DNA from: Nemopilema nomurai
Lineage: Eukaryota; Cnidaria; Scyphozoa; Rhizostomeae; Rhizostomatidae
Direction of reading: 5' to 3'
Length of the DNA stretch: 64,000 nt
Assembly (NCBI GenBank): GCA_003864495.1
Contig: ML133383.1
Span: 4,846,881-4,910,880, forward strand
A program made the position numbers and the translations under genes. The notes under the pieces are model-generated. The model saw only the letters and a list, made by a program, of their open reading frames with translations. It made no database searches and was not told the DNA's origin. The number at the start of each line of letters is the position of its first letter. The stretch's first letter is position 1. Positions 58,110 to 64,000 of this stretch are shown here, piece by piece.

Positions 58110-59605
58110 TGGTTAATTCGTAAAAATCGCATTTCTCCATGGATATCTCGTAGAGATATGCCTATTCAATGCTGTTGCGTATGTAGCCAACAGGCTGAGG
58201 TCATACTAGAGCGTTGAACGGGGGACTGTGATCACAAATAACACAATAACCTAAGGCACCTGAAACGACGTTTCTCATCACCCCTATGCCCTACTTCAAG
58301 GTGATGAATGGTGATGGAACACCGTCATGCGAAACAGGTAGAAAACGAACTACCTAAATTACCATTTACAATTACTTTAATCATTACTTTAATTATGACT
58401 TAATATACCATTACGTTATTTGTAGTTGTTCCAAATTATTGGTTAAATTGCGAAGTTAGTCCCCGTGAATATCCCTAGACCTCGTTCGAGATACGCCTAT
58501 TCAAAGCTGCTGCGTACAGAGCCAATGGGCTGAGGTCGTACTAGAACGTTGAACGGAGGACTGTGACCACAAATAACACAATAACCTAAGGCACCTGAAA
58601 CGACGTTTCTCATCACCCCTATGCCCCACTTCAAGGCGATGAATGGTGATGGAACACCGTCATGCGAAACAGGTAGGAAACAAACTACCTAAATTACCAT
58701 TTACCATTACTTTAATCATTACTCTAATTATGAATAAAATAACTTTTTTTTTATTTTAGTCGTTCCAAATTATTGGTTAAACTGCAAAATTTGTCCCCGT
58801 GAATATCCCTAGACCTCGTCGAGATACGCCTATTCAATGCTCCTACGTAGATAACCAATGGGCTATGATCATACTAAAGCGTTGAACGGGGAAATGTGAT
58901 CACAAAAACACAACAACTAAGGCACCTGAAACGACGTTTCTCATCGCCCTATGCCCCACTTCAAGGCGATGAATGGTGATGGAACACCGTCATGCGAAAC
59001 AGGTAGGAAACAAACTACCCAAGCTACTACTTAACACTATGATACATGTAGTTGCTCCAAATTATTGGTTTATTGGTAAGAACTCTCCCACTTGGTATCG
59101 CATAACCGTCCTACGATACCTATTCAATGTTCTTCTGTACTGACCGAGGGGCCATAGTCGGTACTAAACATTGAACTGGGGATTGTGATTACAAAAACAC
59201 AACAACCTAAGGCACCTGAAACGACGTTTCTCATCGCCCCTATGCCCCACTTCAAGGCGATGAATGGTGATGGAACACCGTCATGCGAAACAGGTAGGAA
59301 ACAAACTACCCAAGCTACTACTTAACACTATGATACATGTAGTTGCTCCAAATTATTGGTTTATTGGTAAAAACTCTCCCACTTGGTATCGCATAACCGT
59401 CCTACGATACCTATTCAATGTTCTTCTGTACTGACCGAGGGCCATAGTCGGTACTAAACATTGAACTGGGGATTGTGATTACAAAAACACAACAACCTAA
59501 GGCACCTGAAACGACGTTTCTCATCGCCCCTACGCCTCACTTCAAGACGATGAATGGTGATGGAACACCGTCATGCGAAACAGGTAGGAAACAAACTACT
59601 CAAAC
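58110..59605. repeat. ~290 bp satellite array, 5 units (copy 3)
   Basis: Five units with cores near 58267, 58607, 58933, 59220 and 59515. As in copy 1, the first units keep the longer AT-rich spacer (for example 58360-58430) and the last units are the compact form. Confidence 0.95.
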
Positions 59606-60162
59606 TAATACTTATAATAAGCAAAACAACAATATAAAAAAATCAAAGCGCGCTAGTGAGCAAAACCACTCACTGCTTTTCTCCGGATGAAAATTTTTCC
59701 AAAATTATTCATTTCCGTCCCTTGGAGTCCATCCTCACCATCCGCCAACTGAACTAAAGACGGAAAAACAGGATGATTAAGTTCAATAAGTGAGATGTTA
59801 TAAAGGTGAAATATTTTCTGTATACTTATTTCCGATATACTTGTTAATGTACATCTTTAGACCTGTCGAGTTGCCTATTTACTGTGTACAGATACGACGG
59901 GCAATTGTCGGTATTTATCACTGAACAGTGAACCATAATTACAAACAGGACAAGAACTTAGGCAGCCTGAAACTGTGCTAATCATCGCCCTTTTCCCTTC
60001 GGAACAATGAATCGTGTGATATTACTGGCCCTGCTAAATCATTTGTAAATAACGAAGCCTTTCTTCCAGTTTTGCAATTGTCTTTTGATTAGATGAGTAC
60101 TAGGGGCTTTCCCGAGTGTTTTTTGAAAACAGGCTTTTAAATTTCGTTCTTGTTCGTTTATC

Positions 60163-60457
60163 TACTTGTCTTTCTTTTGTCCCTTGCCCTTGATCGCCCA
60201 AATCAATTTTGTTTGATTTGTTACATTTGTTGGTAACACTCACGTTCTTTGGGGAGAACTGTTGCCTACATTTGTGTTGGTAGTACTTGTCTTTCTTTTG
60301 TCCCTTGTTGGTAGTGCTTGTCTGTCTTGTCTTTTGTCCCTGTACGTGTTGGTAGTACTTGTCTTTCTTTTGTCCCTTGCCCTTGATCGCCCAAATCAAT
60401 TTTGTTTGATTTGTTACATTTTGTTGGTAACACTCACGTTCTTTGGGAGAACTGTTG
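60163..60457. repeat. Local ~194 bp tandem duplication with CTTGTCTTTCTTTTGTCCC subrepeats (copy 3)
   Basis: The segment beginning CTTGTCTTTCTTTTGTCCC and running to GAGAACTGTTGC is present twice, with period ~194 bp. A degenerate third copy of its first ~30 bases lies between. Copies 1 and 2 carry one version (about 3360-3470 and 31115-31215). Confidence 0.8.
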
Positions 60458-60833
60458 CGTCATCGTAGGACAACGTTTATAGCTATGATTACCTTGGCAA
60501 GCAGAGGTGAAGGATAATTCTCAGGTTTAACTTCAATCAGTTTTATGGATATTCTCTGAGATGTTTCCTCTCTTTGCTAAATAACATAATCTCCCGGTCG
60601 AGTTCTCATCATTCCACCTAATTAAATTCACAAAATATTTCAATATGGCAAAAGTGGATGCAGTTTGTATAATCGACATTCTACCCAGTATAAGCACTTT
60701 ATGAAAAACTTAATGAAAAGTTGCGTATGTGCACTTTATGAGAGATGGCAAACAATGATCTTCATACCTGAATCAAAGTTACAAACTTGCAAGATCATTT
60801 CTTAACAAAGAACCAAACTTAACTTAGGCATAA

Positions 60834-60953
60834 TGTTAAACTGTCATATTTCATGTTAGTAGCCTCGTATTGAATAGGGGTTGGCTTGGAAGAGTGCCTA
60901 AATGCATAAACATGTGTTTCATTATGGTGTCATCTTTTCGTGGTAGCAGAGGG
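60834..60953 (+). repeat. Copia 5' LTR and primer site (copy 3)
   Basis: Counterpart of 3848-3967. The primer site TGGTAGCAGAGGG is at 60941-60953. Confidence 0.75.
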
Positions 60954-61091
60954 TAGTTGTGCAAAATGAAAGTCAGCAAAGCGTTTATAGATGGAAGAAA
61001 GTGTATGTTTTTAAATGAGAACTGTTACACAGACAGAAATCGGCGGAACGGCGGATTATCAGAGTTGGATTTAGGGTTAGAGAGTTTCAAA

Positions 61092-62135
61092 ATGGCGGCA
61101 GCTTTAAAACACCGCCGGTGTTCGATATTGATAATAAACTTACAGTAGATGGATGAAGAGAAAATGCCTGGAGGAGCTAACAGATCTTACAGAGAATAAA
61201 CAAGGCTTGGCAGTTGCATTATTTTGCCTGAGAATGATGGAAGTGGGATAAGAGATAAAGTGTTTAGTGTTGTGACGATTGATGATTTGAAAGGCGCAGA
61301 TGGCAATACCAAACTAATCACTCATGGATCAAATATTTAAGAAGGATGAATTATCTGATGCATATGAAACATTCTTTGACTTTGACCGATTCGGCCGAAA
61401 GGCTGACATGTTGATGGATGTTTATGTAATGGATTTTGAAAAGCTTTAGAATAGAACAAACAAATTCAAATGGAGATTCCTGAAGCAGTTCGTGCATTCA
61501 GGCTTCTAGAGGGAGCAGGATTAGACCAGAAAGCCAGTCAGTTGGTTCTTACAGGAGTGGATTATAAACAGACAGCCGATTTATTAAAACAGATGGGCAG
61601 TGCTTTAAGGTTTTTTGGAAAACAATCTCTGGCCAAGGAGACCATATCTCATAGTGCTATTAAGGTTGAGCCGGCATATGTTACTGAAAGTTATCAAGAA
61701 ACAGATCAAAACCAGGAAGACTTATTCACAAAAGGTTACTCACAAAGTGGCTTTAATTGGGCAAGGAAGCGGAGCTTTCATCCTCAGAATATACAGCAAA
61801 GTGCCTATCGTCGAAGTACTGGCATTCCAGGTAAAGGAAAGGGGAGGTCGGCTGCTGGCTATGATGAATTAAGGACCAAGCGAGTTAACCCCATTGGACC
61901 AGATGGATATCCTCTACGATGTAGGAGTTGTCGGTTAATAAGACACTTGAAGAAGGACTGTCCAAATTCATATGAAACTAAAGCGAGAAAAGCAGCTTTT
62001 GAGGAGGCAGTTTTGTTTACTGGAAATCAAGAAGTGCAAGTTTTAGTGGCAGAGTGCATGTATTCGGCAGTTCTTGATAGTGCATGTAGTTCTACTGTTG
62101 CGGGTGAAGAATGGCTATTTGGACTCACTGAGTGA
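61092..62135 (+). pseudogene. Copia gag-protease remnant (copy 3)
   Basis: Copy 3 version. Extra one-base losses near 61150-61230 and 61323 disrupt the first half further. The second half (61470-62135) is open for 221 codons with the same zinc knuckle and protease motif. Confidence 0.8.
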
Positions 62136-62668
62136 TGATAAAGTGTCACAGGTTGCCCAGCAGAACAGCAATAGAACTTTCAGATTTGGAGGTGGGTGTT
62201 AGTTACAGTCCAAAGGACAATTCCATGTTCTTTAGCAGTTGTCAATTTTAAAATTGTGACAGATGTTGTTGAGAGTGACATTTCATTACTCTTGAGTGAG
62301 GATTCAATAAAAGCTGCTAAAGTAGAACTAGATCTGGAAAATGACAGTGCAACAATTTTTGGACATGAAGTTGATCTACAGTGCATAAGCTCAGACATTA
62401 CTGTGTTCCTCTACATCAGCATGAGTTACCAGTTGAATCCTGTCTTCAAGTCCAATCAAACCACACTTATGAAAGAAAAGTGCAATTGGCTCTTGTGGAA
62501 AAGCTTCATAAGCAGTTTGCTCACCGCATATCACAAAGACTGAAATCTTTAATGAAAGATGCAGGCATTAATGAAGCAGGCACTTTGGATCTAGTTGATG
62601 ATGTATCAGATCAATGCGAAATTTGTCAGCGTTACAAGAAGAAACGCAAGACTTCGGAATGTGCATAA
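62132..62668 (+). pseudogene. Copia integrase zinc-region remnant (copy 3)
   Basis: As in copies 1 and 2, but split between two frames by a base loss near 62393. The zinc motif KLHKQFAHR ... CEICQRYKKK is intact in the frame ending at 62668. Confidence 0.7.
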
Positions 62669-62756
62669 AGAGAATCCTCATCTTCAAACAGTAACAACAA
62701 CTTTAGACAGATTAGGTTTTTGTGCAGTTACATAAGTTATTGCTATGGTAACTCAC

Positions 62757-62827
62757 CTTTCTAATATCCCGGATCGAGCAAATGAAGTATGGCACGTCGC
62801 GGCGCTGACTTTCTATGTACATGCAAT
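62757..62827 (-). CDS. BAH-domain exon, Atrophin/RERE-like, antisense inside copia (copy 3)
   Basis: Full-length 71 nt exon with one P-to-R change (ESQRRDVPYF) relative to copy 2; splice sites are intact. Frame-preserving change in two copies and a one-base loss in the third gives no clear sign of selection. Confidence 0.62.
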
Positions 62828-63159
62828 CTACAAAGGAAAACATAACATCAAGACCTACAATATTTACAGGTTTTATAAACATGAATAGAACCCGGACCCA
62901 GCACCTCTTTAATCTCCCGTAATCTACATAGCAGCTTCGCAAACCACTTTCGGAAGGTGACACGGGGAATGCGGACGCGCTCAGGAGGAGCGTATATACT
63001 GAAAGATATCTCAGGCCAACATGTTACTTCAATAACGTTTAACAATACCAAATTTACTTATCTTGAACTTTTTAACCAACTAAGAGGACGCTCATCCAAT
63101 TTCGTTGGACTCAGATACGATATTGCGATCCTAGCCGAATTAGTTTTCCTCATCCATCC

Positions 63160-64000
63160 ATTGATGTATGGCATGAAAGCACAGTAATAAGCAGAAGTGG
63201 AAAAGCATCTGAAAGGAACTGGGCATACTTGAACAAACTGGATTTTGGGGAAGAGCAGCCAAAAGGGTTTATTTTGATAAATATGTTGAAGAATGGGAGT
63301 CACTGGAAGTTGTAAATAACAATTCTGTGTCAGATAAAGTGGAGGAAGCTAAACATATTAATTGCAAAATTTGTGTAAATTCAAAGTCTTTGATAAGTTG
63401 AAGATGCAGGACAGACAAGAATGAGCACACCCTGGGTAATGATAGGTAATTGATGGGTAACAGAAAAGGTGATTGATGGGTAAAAATTTGTTAAAGCTAG
63501 GTTAGTTGCAAGAGGATTGGAACAGAATTCAGAGTTTAGGTCAGATTTACCAACTGCCAGCAAAAGATCACTTCACATATTCTTAGCCATAACATCAACA
63601 ATGGGTTGGAAAGCCAAAGCAATAGACATAAAAGCTGCCTTTTTGCAAGGAGAAGAAATCAATCGTTCAGTAGATAGGTCTCAACATGTGGATTGTTTAG
63701 ACATTGCTCTCTACCTTGCATCTATTATCAAAGAAGTCTCAAATGCCTTCCAATTTGTTATATTTATGTTTGCGGTGGCCTAATAGGCAGATTGTAGACA
63801 ACTCCAAAAAACGGCGTGCTTCGAACGTAACGTTATATAACTCTACCAACATAACAATATATAAGGCCTGGGTCCTAGCGTCCTTTCGCTGAACAAAACA
63901 TTACACAAGTTACTTTATGAAAATCTATTATAAACAAAGCTTGTTGCTGAAAAACGTCTACGTATTGATATAGCATCAGTCAAGCAAAAGATAGATAGAA
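63160..64000 (+). pseudogene. Copia RT and RNase H remnants (copy 3)
   Basis: As in copy 1: VWHEST... trace, RT block (ASKRSLHIFLAITSTMGWKA; AAFLQGEEIN), solo gypsy LTR, then the first codons of RNase H at the window end. A one-base loss near 63394 and a short duplicated GGTAATTGATGGGTAA-type insertion near 63437-63460 add damage. Confidence 0.72.
63793..63905 (-). repeat. Solo Ty3/gypsy LTR inside copia (copy 3)
   Basis: Same 113 bp segment at the same site as in copy 1. Confidence 0.8.

Larger units (their letters stand above)
56749..64000. repeat. Large tandem unit, copy 3 (cut by window end)
   Basis: Third repeat, covering the part that corresponds to about 1-6975 of copy 1. It shares five satellite units and a solo gypsy LTR with copy 1 rather than copy 2. 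It has its own local ~194 bp duplication near 60163-60457. It ends inside the copia RNase H remnant. Confidence 0.93.
60834..64000 (+). mobile_element. Degenerate Ty1/copia retrotransposon (copy 3, cut by window end)
   Basis: The copy 3 version, running from its 5' LTR (about 60834-60940) to the window end inside the RNase H remnant. It contains the solo gypsy LTR at 63793-63905 as in copy 1. Confidence 0.85.

Noticed and set aside
1..64000. CRISPR-like array in the satellite or minisatellite regions
   Set aside because: The repeats have no unique spacers of constant length, and the window is clearly eukaryotic.

Overview
This is an AT-rich eukaryotic window with split genes, animal-type transposons, and an LTR-retrotransposon primer site matching the 3' end of animal initiator tRNA-Met. 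The mobile elements (degenerate Ty1/copia, short-LTR Ty3/gypsy, RTE-type LINE, ZMYM1-like hAT, and a TTAA-flanked element with a P2X7-like cysteine domain) point to an invertebrate metazoan, most likely a cnidarian such as an anthozoan. No marker gene proves this. There is no operon structure, CRISPR array or recognisable rRNA/tRNA gene.

The dominant structure is a very large direct repeat. Position 1 is homologous to 25430 and again to 56749, and the order of features is the same in each unit. Copy 1 is 1-25429, copy 2 is 25430-56748 and copy 3 (56749-64000) is cut off by the window edge. Single-copy sequence is near-identical between copies, with many one-base indels. Each unit runs: (a) a minus-strand terminal gene fragment of two exons; (b) an array of a ~290 bp satellite (5, 13 and 5 units); (c) a degenerate copia element that carries, antisense, an exon for an Atrophin/RERE-like BAH domain where the integrase core should be; (d) ~6 kb of mostly non-coding DNA with one convincing minus-strand exon and an E2F/CCAAT promoter-like cluster; (e) a segment bracketed by inverted ~26 bp minisatellite arrays, like a foldback element; (f) ~5-8 kb with a small two-exon minus-strand gene candidate.

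The units differ mainly by clean mobile-element events. Copy 1 alone has an RTE LINE (17090-20153, 12 bp target-site duplication) and a second LINE fragment (about 13985-14370). Copy 2 alone has a hAT element (38085-40101, 8 bp duplication), a gypsy body between two LTRs (35254-37407) where copies 1 and 3 keep a single LTR, a TTAA element with P2X7-like exons (50733-52621), a 396 bp TA-flanked MITE (49097-49492), a threefold ~331 bp repeat in the copia reverse transcriptase and expanded satellite and minisatellite arrays. For each clean insertion the empty site can be read in the other copy.

Little of the coding capacity is intact. The RTE reverse transcriptase (830 codons) is the only long uninterrupted ORF. 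Host genes appear as isolated exons with good splice signals. One exon carries a different single-base indel in every copy, which suggests either decay after duplication or residual long-read errors. The arrangement could be a real segmental duplication or two haplotypes placed end to end (copies 1 and 3 share traits that copy 2 lacks); sequence alone cannot decide.
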